Assembly: GCF_965216805.1 (NCBI RefSeq)
Contig: NZ_CBDCGN010000003.1
Coordinates: 1,426,001 to 1,490,000 of the forward strand
Direction of reading: 5' to 3'
From: Panacagrimonas sp965216805
GTDB taxonomy: Bacteria > Pseudomonadota > Gammaproteobacteria > Nevskiales > Nevskiaceae
DNA: 64,000 nt
The position numbers and the translations under genes are program-made. Position 1 is the first letter of the stretch. Each line of letters begins with the position of its first letter. Positions 43,620-52,587 of this stretch are shown piece after piece. The notes under the pieces were generated by a model. The model made no database searches. It was not told the origin of the DNA and saw nothing but the letters and a program-made list of their open reading frames with translations.

Positions 43620-45641
43620 ATGCACACGTTGCTGGTCGCCAACCGGGGTGAGATCGCCTGTCGCATCTTCCGCACGTGCCGACGCCTGGGCATCGCCACG
43701 GTCGCGGTGTACTCCGAGGCCGATCGCGATGCGCGCCATGTGCGCGAAGCCGACCACGCCGTGTGCATCGGCCCGGCCGCCGCGGCGCAGAGCTATCTGG
43801 ACGTCGAGCGCATCGTGCAGGCCGCGCTGGACAGCGGTGCGCGCGCGATCCATCCGGGTTATGGATTTCTCTCCGAGCGCGCCGAGCTGGCGCAGGCCTG
43901 TGTCGCGGCCGGGCTGATCTGGGTCGGGCCGCGTGCGGACGTGATCCGCCGGATGGGCTCGAAGATCGAATCCAAGCGCATCGCGCAGGCCGCGGGCGTC
44001 GCCTGCGTGCCGGGTTACGAGGGCGACGAGCAGGATCCCGAACGCTTGCGGCAAGAGGCGCAGCGCGTCGGCTTCCCGCTGCTGATCAAGGCCAGCGCCG
44101 GCGGTGGCGGCAAGGGCATGCGGCGCGTCGACGGCATCGAGGATTTCGCAGCGCAACTGCAACTTGCGCAGCAGGAGGCGTTGCGTGCCTTCGGCGATGC
44201 GCGCGTGCTGCTCGAACGCTGCATCCTGCGGCCGCGCCATCTGGAGGTGCAGCTCGCGGGTGATCGCCACGGCGCGCTGATCCACCTGTTCGAGCGCGAG
44301 TGCTCGGTGCAGCGTCACTACCAGAAACTCATCGAGGAAAGCCCGGCCGCGCATCTCGACGCCTCGGTGCGCGAGCAACTGCACGAGGCCGCGTTGCGGC
44401 TCGGTCGCGCGATCGGCTACGACTCGCTGGGCACGGTGGAATTCATTCTCGAAGCCGGCGCGGACACGCCTTACTTCCTGGAGATGAACACGCGGCTGCA
44501 GGTGGAGCACACGGTCACCGAGCAGGTCACCGGGCTGGACCTGGTGGAGCTGCAACTGCGCCTGGCCGCGGGCGAGGCCTTGCCTATGGCGCAGCCGATG
44601 CAGCCGAAGGGCTGGGCCGTCGAGGCGCGCGTCAACTGCGAGGACCCAGCCGACGGCTTCATCCCGCGCCCCGGTGGCGTGCTGCACTACCGCGAGCCGC
44701 AGTTCGAGGGCCTGCGCGTGGACAGCGGCATCGACGCGCACAGCACCGTCTCGCCGCACTACGACTCGCTGCTGCTCAAGCTGATCGGCGCGGGTCTGAG
44801 CCGCAGCACCGCGCTGCAACGGCTGTGCCGCGGGCTCGAACAGCTTGAGATCAGCGGCCCCGGTACCAATCAAGCCTTCCTGCTCGATTTGCTGCGGCGG
44901 CCGGCGTTTCTCGCCGCGCCGCTGCACACCGGGTATCTGGACGAGGCCTTCGGGGCGGGCTGGACCGGCGAGTCCCGTCACGCGCATGCGGCGGCGGTGC
45001 TCGCAGCGCATGCGGGGCTCGACCTTCGCGCGCAGGGCAGCGCGCACACGGCCGCGTTCCGAAACCTGGGCGGTGCCGGATGGCAGGGCCTTGCGCGCCG
45101 ACGCGTGTACAACATGGCCGATGGCCGCCCGCTCGATGTCGCGCTCGCACCGGACGGCGACGACTGGCTGATCGAACTCGACGGCGAACCGCAGCGCTGG
45201 CACATCGAGCGCCTCGACGCTTGGCACTGGGCGCTGGGCATCCGCGGCCAGACCCCGGATCGCTACGCGCTGACCCCGCTGGCCGCCGGCGAATGGCTGA
45301 TCGGGCGGCTCGGCCAGCAGTGTCGGCTGCGCAGCGAATCCTTGCTCGACTCGCTGGCATGCGTCGGCGGCGCGACGGCGACGAGCAGCGGCGAAGTGAG
45401 CGCACCGATGCCCGGCGTGGTCACCCGCGTCCACGTGCAGCGCGGCCAAGCCGTGCGCGCCGGCGCGCCTGTGCTGGAGATGGAAGCGATGAAGCTGCTG
45501 CTGACCTTGAACGCCCCGCACGACGGCTGCGCCGATGACCTTGCCTGCGCCGTCGGCGACAGCGTGAGCCAGCACCAGCGACTGCTGACGATCCGCGCGC
45601 AGGAAAACCGCCCCCACACCCCGACCCCGGAGCCCGCGTGA
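43620..45641 (+). CDS. Acyl-CoA carboxylase biotin carboxylase/biotin carrier (alpha) subunit
   Basis: 673 aa. Biotin carboxylase domain: LLVANRGEIACRIFRTCRRL, HPGYGFLSERAELA, KASAGGGGKGMRRV and EMNTRLQVEHTVTEQVTG. A linking BT-like domain precedes the biotinyl domain with EMEAMKLLLTL (biotinylated Lys, about residue 624). I start at ATG 43620 because it gives the family N-terminus MHTLLVANRG. GTG 43575 overlaps the beta-subunit stop (GTGA) and is a real alternative, adding 15 residues. The stop overlaps the next gene by GTGA. Confidence 0.92.
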   Translation: MHTLLVANRGEIACRIFRTCRRLGIATVAVYSEADRDARHVREADHAVCIGPAAAAQSYLDVERIVQAALDSGARAIHPGYGFLSERAELAQACVAAGLIWVGPRADVIRRMGSKIESKRIAQAAGVACVPGYEGDEQDPERLRQEAQRVGFPLLIKASAGGGGKGMRRVDGIEDFAAQLQLAQQEALRAFGDARVLLERCILRPRHLEVQLAGDRHGALIHLFERECSVQRHYQKLIEESPAAHLDASVREQLHEAALRLGRAIGYDSLGTVEFILEAGADTPYFLEMNTRLQVEHTVTEQVTGLDLVELQLRLAAGEALPMAQPMQPKGWAVEARVNCEDPADGFIPRPGGVLHYREPQFEGLRVDSGIDAHSTVSPHYDSLLLKLIGAGLSRSTALQRLCRGLEQLEISGPGTNQAFLLDLLRRPAFLAAPLHTGYLDEAFGAGWTGESRHAHAAAVLAAHAGLDLRAQGSAHTAAFRNLGGAGWQGLARRRVYNMADGRPLDVALAPDGDDWLIELDGEPQRWHIERLDAWHWALGIRGQTPDRYALTPLAAGEWLIGRLGQQCRLRSESLLDSLACVGGATATSSGEVSAPMPGVVTRVHVQRGQAVRAGAPVLEMEAMKLLLTLNAPHDGCADDLACAVGDSVSQHQRLLTIRAQENRPHTPTPEPA

Positions 45642-47593
45642 GCACCGACGACGCCCTGCAGAAACTGATCTCCCAGCCCCTGGTCCCGCTGAAGGCGAAC
45701 TGGCAGGTCCCCTCGCAACAAGCCCTGCTCACGCAAGCGCGCGCGGTGCAGGAACGCGAGGGCATGGACGGCTACTGGGCCTGGGCGGCGCGGCATCTGC
45801 GCTGGATGCAGCCCTGGTCGCGCGTGGTCAGTGGCGGCTTTCCGGACTTCCGCTATTTCGAGGAGGGCCGTCTCAACGTCTGCGACAACTGCGTCGATCG
45901 CTGGGCCGAAGACCCGGCGCGAAAGGGTCGCACCGCGCTGATCTGGGAAGGCGAGCCGGGCGACGTCGTTCGCCTGAGCTATGCCGAGCTGCGTGACCAG
46001 GTCGCGCGCTGCGCCAATGCGCTCAAGTCGCTGGGCGTGGCGAAGGGCGACGTGGTGGCGCTGTACCTGCCCAACCTGCCCGAGGCCATCGTCGCGATCC
46101 AGGCCTGCAACCGCATCGGCGCGATCTACACTGTGCTGTTCGCCGGATTTTCGCCCGAGGCTGTGGCCCTGCGCCTGCAGACCGCACGCGCCAAGCTGCT
46201 GATCACGGCGGACAGCTGCTGGCGCCGCGGTCGTGCCCTGCCCTTGCTGGCGCAGGCACGCAAGGCCCGGCCCTCGTGCCCGGCGCTGGAGAACGTGCTG
46301 GTGGTCGAGCGAAGCGGTGAGGCCGCGAACCTGCAAGCCGGCGAGCATGGATGGCGTGACCGGGTCGACAGCCAGTCCGCCGACTGCCCCTGCGAGCCGA
46401 TGGAGGCCAACGAACCGGCGTTCCTGATCTTCACCAGCGGCACCGAATCCAAGCCCAAGGGCGTGGTGCACAGCAGCGCCGGGTTTCTGCTCGGGGCCTG
46501 GGCCAACGTGCAGTGGCAGATCGGGCCGCAGGACGACGACGTGTATTGGTGCGCCACCGACATCGGCTGGCTCACGTTTCCGATCCAGGCCGCGGTCGGC
46601 GGTCTGGCCCACGGCGCGACGCTGGTCTGCTACGAGGGCGCGTTCGACACGCCGACGCCGGATCGCTTCTACCGCATCGCCGAGCAACACGGCGTGACCA
46701 AGATCCTCAGCGCGCCGACCGCGCTGCGCATGCTGCGTGCGCTGGGCGACGACATGCGGCGCGCACACCCGTTGCCGCAACTGCGCCTGATCACCGTGCA
46801 GGGCGAGCCGCTGGACCCGGCCACGTTTCAATGGACGGTCGAGGCCTTCGACGTGCCGGTGGTTAACGCCTACGGCCAGACCGAGACCGGTTCCACCTGG
46901 ACCTATCCGGTCTACGGCGTGGAGCCGCTCAAACCCGGCTCCTGCGGCACGCCGGTGCCTGGCCACGCCTACGCGATTCTCGACGACGCCGGTCAGCCGG
47001 TTCCGCCGGGCAACAAGGGCAATCTGGTGCTGTGCCATCCCTTCCCGACGCTCGCGCGCACCATCTGGGACGATCCGGCGCGCTATCGCAGCGCCTACTT
47101 CGAGCGCTTCCCCGGTCACTACAGCAGCTCCGACGAGGCGGTCGAGGACGCCGACGGTCATCTCTGGGTGCTCGGCCGCGCCGACGACGTGATCAATGTC
47201 GCCGCGCATCGCATCAGCACCATCGAGATCGAATCCATCGTCTGCGGCCAGACCGGTGTCGGCGACGGCGCGGTGGTCGGCGTCAACGATGCGCTCAAGG
47301 GCATGGTGCCGGTGGCCTTCGTGGTGCTGCGCGCGGACGCGGATCGCGACGCGGTGCTGCGCGCCATCGACCAGGCGGTGATCGCGTCGATCGGGGCCAT
47401 CGCGCGGCTGGCGCGCATCATCCCCTGTCGCGCGCTGCCCAAGACCCGCGCCGGCAAGACCATGCGCCGACTGCTGCGCGAGGCGGTCGAGACCGGCCGC
47501 ATCACCGGCGACGCCACCGGGCTGGAAGATGCGTCCAGCCTCGACGCGGTGCTGGAGGCGGTGCGGACCACCAGGCCTGACCCGCCGGGATGA
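45638..47593 (+). CDS. AMP-forming acyl-CoA synthetase (acetyl/propionyl-CoA synthetase-like)
   Basis: 651 aa. An ACAS-type N-terminus (YWAWAARHLRWMQPW) precedes the adenylation motifs FLIFTSGTESKPKGVVHSS, NAYGQTETGSTWTYPV, HYSSSDEAVEDADGHLWVLG and the C-terminal Lys in LPKTRAGKTMRR. The canonical SGTTGxPKG has become SGTESKPKG, as in acetyl- and propionyl-CoA synthetases. GTG start overlaps the carboxylase alpha stop. It probably activates the acid that enters the carboxylase pathway, or salvages a short-chain product. Confidence 0.88.
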   Translation: MSTDDALQKLISQPLVPLKANWQVPSQQALLTQARAVQEREGMDGYWAWAARHLRWMQPWSRVVSGGFPDFRYFEEGRLNVCDNCVDRWAEDPARKGRTALIWEGEPGDVVRLSYAELRDQVARCANALKSLGVAKGDVVALYLPNLPEAIVAIQACNRIGAIYTVLFAGFSPEAVALRLQTARAKLLITADSCWRRGRALPLLAQARKARPSCPALENVLVVERSGEAANLQAGEHGWRDRVDSQSADCPCEPMEANEPAFLIFTSGTESKPKGVVHSSAGFLLGAWANVQWQIGPQDDDVYWCATDIGWLTFPIQAAVGGLAHGATLVCYEGAFDTPTPDRFYRIAEQHGVTKILSAPTALRMLRALGDDMRRAHPLPQLRLITVQGEPLDPATFQWTVEAFDVPVVNAYGQTETGSTWTYPVYGVEPLKPGSCGTPVPGHAYAILDDAGQPVPPGNKGNLVLCHPFPTLARTIWDDPARYRSAYFERFPGHYSSSDEAVEDADGHLWVLGRADDVINVAAHRISTIEIESIVCGQTGVGDGAVVGVNDALKGMVPVAFVVLRADADRDAVLRAIDQAVIASIGAIARLARIIPCRALPKTRAGKTMRRLLREAVETGRITGDATGLEDASSLDAVLEAVRTTRPDPPG

Positions 47594-47611
47594 GCGCTGC
47601 CTTCGGGTGGC

Positions 47612-48700
47612 TTATCCGATTCTTCCGAGCACCTCGAAGCTGTCCAGATCGCGCACCTGGGCGGCGGTGCGCTCTATCCATAGCTTCCACATGCGGTCGC
47701 CGCGCGGCGTGCGCTTGACCGCGCCAAGACCAAACACGCCGACCTGCAGTCCGTGAATCGCGTGGAGGCGGTAGTCGTCCCAGCAACGCTCGGCGCTGTA
47801 GCCGCTCACCCCGAGTCCCACCAGTTCGCGATGGTAGTGCTGGACCAGGGCACGCTCGTGCACGCGACGTTGCTCGACCGTCATGCTGGTGCCCATCCAG
47901 TAGGCGATATCGATGCTGCCGCAGCCAAACCCCAGGCCCTGCCAGTCGAGCACAACCACCGGCCGGGTGCCGCCAACGGCGTCGAACAGCACGTTGTCGG
48001 CGCGCAGATCGCTGTGCCACAGGCATCGCGGTTCGCTGAACACGCCTTTCCAGGCCGCCGCATGGTCGATCAGCCCCGCCGCCACGGCGAGGTCGGCGTC
48101 CGGCACCAGATCGGCGCAGAGGTCCGGGAAGGTCTTCAGCACGCCAGCGAAGTTGTCGGTGACCTGACCGAAGATCCCGACCGGACCCTGCAGCCAATCG
48201 AGTGCGGCCAGCTTGCGGTCGTGCCAGCTGGCGGCATGCAGCGCGGCGGCCTGCGTCAGCACCCGGGCCGACTCGTCGGCGTCGCAGCCGAGCAACTGGT
48301 CCACCTGTCGCGCCGGCGCCAAGTCCTCCATCAGCAGCACGAAGTCGGTGACGTTGTCGGCCAGCGCGGCGTGCACCGCGGTGGGAATCGACATCGCGAG
48401 CTGCGGCGCCAGGTCGGTGTAGAAGCCGATCTCGCTGCGGTAGTAACCGGAGCGGCTGCCGAACTCGCGGCTGGTGGGGTCCTTGGACGCGAACTTGCCC
48501 ACCAGGGTGGCGGGTCCGGAGGAAGGCGGATCGTAGGTCAGGGTGAATCGATAGCTGTCGCCGAGCTGGCCGGTGCCGCAGGTTTCGCGCTGCACACTCG
48601 CGACCCGGGCGCCGCGCAGGCGTCCCGCGTGGGTCAGGACCTGGGTCAGCCACTCGGGCGTGATCTGCTCGACGGCGACGACGGGCTCGAAAGGCATCAT
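47612..48700 (-). CDS. APH-fold phosphotransferase family protein
   Basis: 362 aa of the aminoglycoside phosphotransferase/choline kinase-like superfamily. Kinase hallmarks: LVGKFASKD (ATP-site Lys), LLMEDLAP, CLWHSDLRADNVLF (catalytic HxDxxxxN) and VVVLDWQGLGFG (metal-binding D). The natural substrate is unknown. An antibiotic role is not implied: members with this pattern often lie in lipid, steroid or CoA-ester catabolic regions. It is convergent with the acyl-CoA synthetase, 18 bp apart. Confidence 0.85.
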   Translation of the reverse strand: MMPFEPVVAVEQITPEWLTQVLTHAGRLRGARVASVQRETCGTGQLGDSYRFTLTYDPPSSGPATLVGKFASKDPTSREFGSRSGYYRSEIGFYTDLAPQLAMSIPTAVHAALADNVTDFVLLMEDLAPARQVDQLLGCDADESARVLTQAAALHAASWHDRKLAALDWLQGPVGIFGQVTDNFAGVLKTFPDLCADLVPDADLAVAAGLIDHAAAWKGVFSEPRCLWHSDLRADNVLFDAVGGTRPVVVLDWQGLGFGCGSIDIAYWMGTSMTVEQRRVHERALVQHYHRELVGLGVSGYSAERCWDDYRLHAIHGLQVGVFGLGAVKRTPRGDRMWKLWIERTAAQVRDLDSFEVLGRIG

Positions 48701-48812
48701 TGAATGGGCATACGAACCGGGGCGAAGACCGGACTATGCCGGCTCGGAGCTTTCCCGGCCATCCGGCGGCGTCGATCCGGGCCGCCGAGGTCATGGATGC
48801 CAGGGCCGCCCG

Positions 48813-48847
48813 TTGTCATCGTGCATTAGTTCGATAAACTTGGAAAC
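48813..48847 (+). promoter_or_regulatory. Putative arsR promoter/operator
   Basis: TTGTCA (48813-48818) and TAAACT (48835-48840) with a 16-bp spacer form a plausible promoter whose start point would lie at or just before the arsR ATG (48848). The mRNA may therefore be almost leaderless. TTCGATAAACTTGGAA overlapping the -10 has the AT-rich imperfect dyad expected for an ArsR site. Confidence 0.4.
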
Positions 48848-49159
48848 ATGAATTCAGCATCTGCCGTGATCAAGCTGGCTTCGCTGGCGCAGGACTCCCG
48901 GCTGGCGGTGTTCCGACTGCTGGTGCGACGCGGGCCGGAGGGTCTGCCAGCCGGCGAGATCGCCGCCAAGCTGAAGATTCCGCCGGCGACACTTTCGTTT
49001 CATCTCAAGGAATTGAGCCATGCCGGTCTGCTGAAGTCGCGGCAGGAAGGCCGCTACATCTACTACTTCCCCGACATTAAGGCCATGCGCAGTCTGGTCG
49101 ACTATCTCACCGAGAACTGCTGCGTCGAGAGCACCTGCGCTCCGCAGGATTGCCGGTAG
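48848..49159 (+). CDS. arsR: ArsR family arsenic-responsive repressor
   Basis: 103-aa winged-helix repressor: LASLAQDSRLAVFRLLVRRG, the recognition region KIPPATLSFHLKELSHAGLL and the wing SRQEGRYIYYFPD. The C-terminus ENCCVESTCAPQDC provides Cys91, Cys92 and Cys97 (or Cys102), matching the C-terminal As(III) site of the A. ferrooxidans-type ArsR, not the alpha-3 CVC type. First gene of the ars operon; arsenite should release it from DNA. Confidence 0.93.
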   Translation: MNSASAVIKLASLAQDSRLAVFRLLVRRGPEGLPAGEIAAKLKIPPATLSFHLKELSHAGLLKSRQEGRYIYYFPDIKAMRSLVDYLTENCCVESTCAPQDCR

Positions 49160-49162
49160 CTC

Positions 49163-50221
49163 ATGTCCATCTTCGAGCGCTATCTTTCCCTGTGGGTCGC
49201 AGCCTGCATCGTTGTCGGCATTGTTCTGGGCCACGCCCTGCCGGGGTTCTTTCAGTCGATGGGTGCGGCCGAGGTGGCCAGGGTGAACCTGCCGGTGGCC
49301 GGCCTGATCTGGCTGATGATCGTGCCGATGCTATTGAAGATCGATTTCGGCGCACTGGGGGGAGTGCGCGACCACTGGCGCGGCATCGGCGTCACCCTGG
49401 CAATCAACTGGGCGGTGAAGCCGTTCTCGATGGCCGCGCTGGCATGGCTGTTCATCGGTTACTGGTTCAGGCCCTACCTGCCGGCGGATCAGATCGAATC
49501 CTATATCGCCGGGCTCATCCTGCTGGCGGCGGCGCCCTGCACCGCGATGGTGTTCGTGTGGAGCCATCTGTGCCGCGGCGAGCCGCACTTCACGCTGAGC
49601 CAGGTGGCGCTGAACGACGCCATCATGATCGTGGCCTTTGCGCCCATCGTGGCGCTGCTGCTGGGACTGTCGGCGATCGTGGTGCCCTGGGATACGCTGC
49701 TGCTGTCGGTGGGGCTGTACATCGTGGTGCCGGTGATCGTCTCGCAGCTGCTGCGTCGGCACTTGCTGGCACGGGGCGGCGAAGCCGTGATCGCCCGATT
49801 GCTCGGCAGCCTGCAGCCGCTGTCGCTGTTCGCGCTGCTTGCCACCCTGGTGCTGCTGTTCGGATTTCAGGGACAGCAGATCGTCGAGCAGCCGCTGGTC
49901 ATCGCGCTGCTGGCGGTGCCGATCCTGATCCAGGTTTACTTCAACTCCGGTCTGGCCTACCTGCTCAATCGCGCCGCCGGCGAGGCGCACTGCGTGGCCG
50001 GGCCGTCGGCGCTTATCGGCGCCAGCAATTTCTTTGAGCTCGCAGTGGCTGCTGCGATCAGCCTGTTTGGCTTCCAGTCCGGTGCGGCGCTCGCCACCGT
50101 GGTCGGTGTGCTTATCGAGGTGCCGGTGATGCTGTCGGTGGTCAAGATCGTCAACGCCTCGCAGAGCTGGTATGAGCGCAAGCCCGGCATCTGCGCGGCG
50201 CCGCCCGACACAAGAGGCTGA
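49163..50221 (+). CDS. arsB: Arsenite efflux transporter (ACR3 family)
   Basis: 352-aa inner-membrane carrier with about ten hydrophobic helices. The ACR3 motif LAAAPCTAMVFVWSHL holds the essential Cys, and GIVLGHALPGFF and NSGLAYLLNRAAGE are also family-typical. Exports arsenite using the proton gradient. Starts 3 bp after arsR. The symbol arsB is used loosely in annotations; acr3 would be more exact. Confidence 0.93.
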   Translation: MSIFERYLSLWVAACIVVGIVLGHALPGFFQSMGAAEVARVNLPVAGLIWLMIVPMLLKIDFGALGGVRDHWRGIGVTLAINWAVKPFSMAALAWLFIGYWFRPYLPADQIESYIAGLILLAAAPCTAMVFVWSHLCRGEPHFTLSQVALNDAIMIVAFAPIVALLLGLSAIVVPWDTLLLSVGLYIVVPVIVSQLLRRHLLARGGEAVIARLLGSLQPLSLFALLATLVLLFGFQGQQIVEQPLVIALLAVPILIQVYFNSGLAYLLNRAAGEAHCVAGPSALIGASNFFELAVAAAISLFGFQSGAALATVVGVLIEVPVMLSVVKIVNASQSWYERKPGICAAPPDTRG

Positions 50222-50223
50222 TC

Positions 50224-50549
50224 GTGGATTTCGGAAAGATCCTCTTTCTCCGCCTGGCCAATGCGGCCCGCAGCCAGATGGCCGAAGATCCGGCGCGCGC
50301 CTTGGTCGGCGCCGAATTCGAGGTTGCCAGGGCCGGGGCCAGGGCCACACCCACGCGACTCAGTCCGCTGGCGGTGACCGCGATGGAGAAGCCGCCGCGC
50401 ACCACCTGGAAGGGCACACCGCTGCACGAGCGATCGCTGAGCGACCCGGATGGCGATCAGGTCGAGATCAATGCTCGCCTCAGCGCTGCCCAACGGTCGG
50501 AAAAGCCCGCCGACAAGCCACCCGTTTTTCTCACCTGGTCCGCAATGCC
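50224..50549 (+). pseudogene. Degenerate low-molecular-weight phosphatase-type ArsC remnant with a VOC-like tail
   Basis: The start GKILFLRLANAARSQMAE and the following ARALVGAEFEVARAGAR match thioredoxin-type (LMW phosphatase fold) ArsC proteins. The catalytic Cys of the C-x5-R P-loop is Arg here (FLRLANAARS instead of FLCxxNxARS). The similarity ends after about 55 residues (LSPLAVTAMEK). The next part, GTPLHERSLSDPDGDQVEIN, looks like the end of a VOC/glyoxalase-type protein, so two decayed ars accessory genes may be fused. The open frame runs on to 50610, inside the next gene. Not expected to be catalytic. Confidence 0.65.
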
Positions 50550-50972
50550 ATGTCCATCGTCATCTATCACAACCCCGCCTGCGGTACCTCGCGCAATACC
50601 CTGGCCCTGATCCGCAACGCCGGCATCGAACCCACGGTGATCGAATACCTGAAGACGCCGCCGGACCGCGCCACGCTCAGGGCAGTGATCGCGCGCATGG
50701 GAGTCGCCGTGCGCGAAGCGCTGCGCGAGAAGGGGACGCCCTATGCCGAGCTGGGACTGGCCGATCCGAAGTGGAGCGACGACGAGCTGATCGACTTCAT
50801 GTTGCAGCATCCCATCCTCATCAATCGACCGATCGTGGTGACGCCGCTGGGCGCGCGACTGTGCCGTCCGTCCGAAGCCGTGCTCGACCTGCTGCCAGCC
50901 GACCAGAAAGCAGCGTTCGCCAAGGAAGACGGCGAGGTGGTGATCGACACCCAGGGCCGTCGTGTTCGCTGA
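50550..50972 (+). CDS. arsC: Arsenate reductase, glutaredoxin-dependent
   Basis: 140-aa ArsC/Spx-fold enzyme reducing arsenate to arsenite. Start ATG 50550 gives MSIVIYHNPACGTSRNTLAL, with the catalytic Cys12 in NPACGTSRNTL. The Arg residues of NRPIVVTPLGARLCRPSE complete the active site. It supplies arsenite to the ACR3 pump and presumably took over from the decayed LMW-type reductase just upstream. Overlaps arsH by 11 bp. Confidence 0.93.
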   Translation: MSIVIYHNPACGTSRNTLALIRNAGIEPTVIEYLKTPPDRATLRAVIARMGVAVREALREKGTPYAELGLADPKWSDDELIDFMLQHPILINRPIVVTPLGARLCRPSEAVLDLLPADQKAAFAKEDGEVVIDTQGRRVR

Positions 50973-51675
50973 TCTGCCGCAGGTCGATCCCGCCCTGTTC
51001 GCGCGGCCCGATCTGGCCAAGCTGCACGCGCCGCTGCGAGCCGCGCATCCGCCGCGCATCCTGCTGCTGTACGGGTCTCTGCGCCCGCGCTCGTTCAGCC
51101 GCCTGGTGAGCTACGAGGCGCAGAGACTGCTGCAGGCGCTGGGCGCTGAAACCCGCGTGTTCGACCCCGCAGACTTGCCGCTGCCGGATGGGGCGCCGGA
51201 ATCGCACCCCAAGGTGCAGGAGCTGCGCGAACTGGCGGCGTGGTCCGAGGGCATGGTCTGGACCTCGCCGGAAAGGCACGGCGCGATGACCGGCATCATG
51301 AAGGCGCAGATCGACTGGATTCCGCTCGCCCTCGGCGCGGTGCGGCCAACGCAGGGCAAGACGCTGGCAGTGATGCAGGTCAGTGGCGGCTCGCAATCGT
51401 TCAACGCCGTCAATCAGATGCGCGTGCTGGGGCGCTGGATGCGCATGATCGCGATTCCAAACCAGTCCTCGGTAGCCAAGGCCTTTCTTGAGTTTGACGA
51501 CAACGACCGCATGCGCCCGTCGGCGTACTACGACCGTATCGTCGACGTCATGGAAGAACTGATGAAATTCACCCTGATGACGCGCGACGTGGCCGACTAC
51601 CTGGTCGATCGCTACAGCGAACGCCGGGAATCCGCCGAGGCGCTATCGAAGCGCGTGAATCAGCGATCAATCTAG
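50962..51675 (+). CDS. arsH: ArsH NADPH-dependent FMN reductase/organoarsenical oxidase
   Basis: 237-aa flavodoxin-like protein: ILLLYGSLRPRSFSRLVSYE (FMN phosphate loop), VWTSPERHGAMTGIMKAQID and TLAVMQVSGGSQSFNAVNQM are diagnostic. ArsH oxidises trivalent methylated and aromatic arsenicals to less toxic pentavalent forms. GTG 50962 overlaps the end of arsC. Last gene of the ars operon. Confidence 0.93.
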   Translation: MFADLPQVDPALFARPDLAKLHAPLRAAHPPRILLLYGSLRPRSFSRLVSYEAQRLLQALGAETRVFDPADLPLPDGAPESHPKVQELRELAAWSEGMVWTSPERHGAMTGIMKAQIDWIPLALGAVRPTQGKTLAVMQVSGGSQSFNAVNQMRVLGRWMRMIAIPNQSSVAKAFLEFDDNDRMRPSAYYDRIVDVMEELMKFTLMTRDVADYLVDRYSERRESAEALSKRVNQRSI

Positions 51676-51807
51676 CGCGGGCGCGCGTCGCCATCGCCGT
51701 GGATGCACTGAACGGCCACAGGCGGCGACAATGCCGGTCCATTACTGTTCTGCTGCCCAAGTCGGCGTCAGCCGGCATCGGTGTCGACGCCCGACCGAGG
51801 AATCCGC

Positions 51808-52587
51808 ATGTCCCACATCAAGACCTTTGCCGACTGCCACGTACTTGAGATCAAGGTCGACCGCGCTGCCAAGCTCAACGCGCTGTCGCCGGAGATGTAC
51901 GTCGACATCTGCCTGGCGCTCGGCGAGCTGGACCGTTCGCCCGATCTGCGCGTGGGCCTGATCCACGCCGAAGGCAAGCACTTCAGCGCGGGAATCGAGC
52001 TGGACAAGTGGGCGCCGATCTTCGCCGCTGGCGGCGGATTTCCGCTGCCCGAGGGCGGCATCGACCTGTTCGCGCTGTCGGGTCCGCGCTGTCGCAAGCC
52101 GCTGGTGATGGCGGTGCAGGGCTACGCCTACACCTGGACGGTGGAGATGATGCTGACCACCGACGTGCGCATCGCTGCCGAAGACACTCGTTTTGCGATG
52201 CTGGAGGTCAAGCGCGGCATCTATCCCTGCGGTGGCGCGACCCTGCGATTGCCGCAGCAGATGGGTTGGTCCAATGCCCAGCGTTACCTGCTCACCGGCG
52301 ACGCCTGGAGCGCCGCCGAATCGCACCGGACCGGCCTGGTGCAGGAAGTGGTCGCACCTGGCGAGCAATACCGGGCCGCGCGCGCGGTGGCGGACAAGAT
52401 CGCCGCCGCCGCGCCACTCGGCGTCAGCGCGATCCTGAAGTCCTCTCGCCTGGCCCTGACCCAGGGCGAAGCCGTAGCCGCCGAACACATCTTCGACGAT
52501 ATGACCCAAGTGATGGGCAGCGAGGACGCGCAAGAAGGCGTGCGGTCCTTCATGGAGCGTCGAGAGGCGGCGTTCAAAGGGCGTTGA
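51808..52587 (+). CDS. Enoyl-CoA hydratase/isomerase (crotonase) family protein
   Basis: 259 aa. Crotonase fold: AEGKHFSAGIELDKW (first oxyanion-hole strand) and VQGYAYTWTVEMMLTTDVRI, where the usual GGG/AGG loop before the catalytic Glu helix is YTW. A second Glu is in EVKRGIYPCGG. These departures suggest a specialised substrate instead of fatty enoyl-CoA. GAGGA precedes ATG 51808; GTG 51781 is in frame upstream. It lies between the ars operon and the convergent P450 operon. The 231 bp after it (52588-52818) show no gene. Confidence 0.87.
   Translation: MSHIKTFADCHVLEIKVDRAAKLNALSPEMYVDICLALGELDRSPDLRVGLIHAEGKHFSAGIELDKWAPIFAAGGGFPLPEGGIDLFALSGPRCRKPLVMAVQGYAYTWTVEMMLTTDVRIAAEDTRFAMLEVKRGIYPCGGATLRLPQQMGWSNAQRYLLTGDAWSAAESHRTGLVQEVVAPGEQYRAARAVADKIAAAAPLGVSAILKSSRLALTQGEAVAAEHIFDDMTQVMGSEDAQEGVRSFMERREAAFKGR

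Noticed and set aside
43446..47209. Two long open frames (723 and 648 codons) opposite the carboxylase and acyl-CoA synthetase genes
   Set aside because: Antisense shadows in high-GC DNA; the plus-strand genes carry all catalytic motifs.
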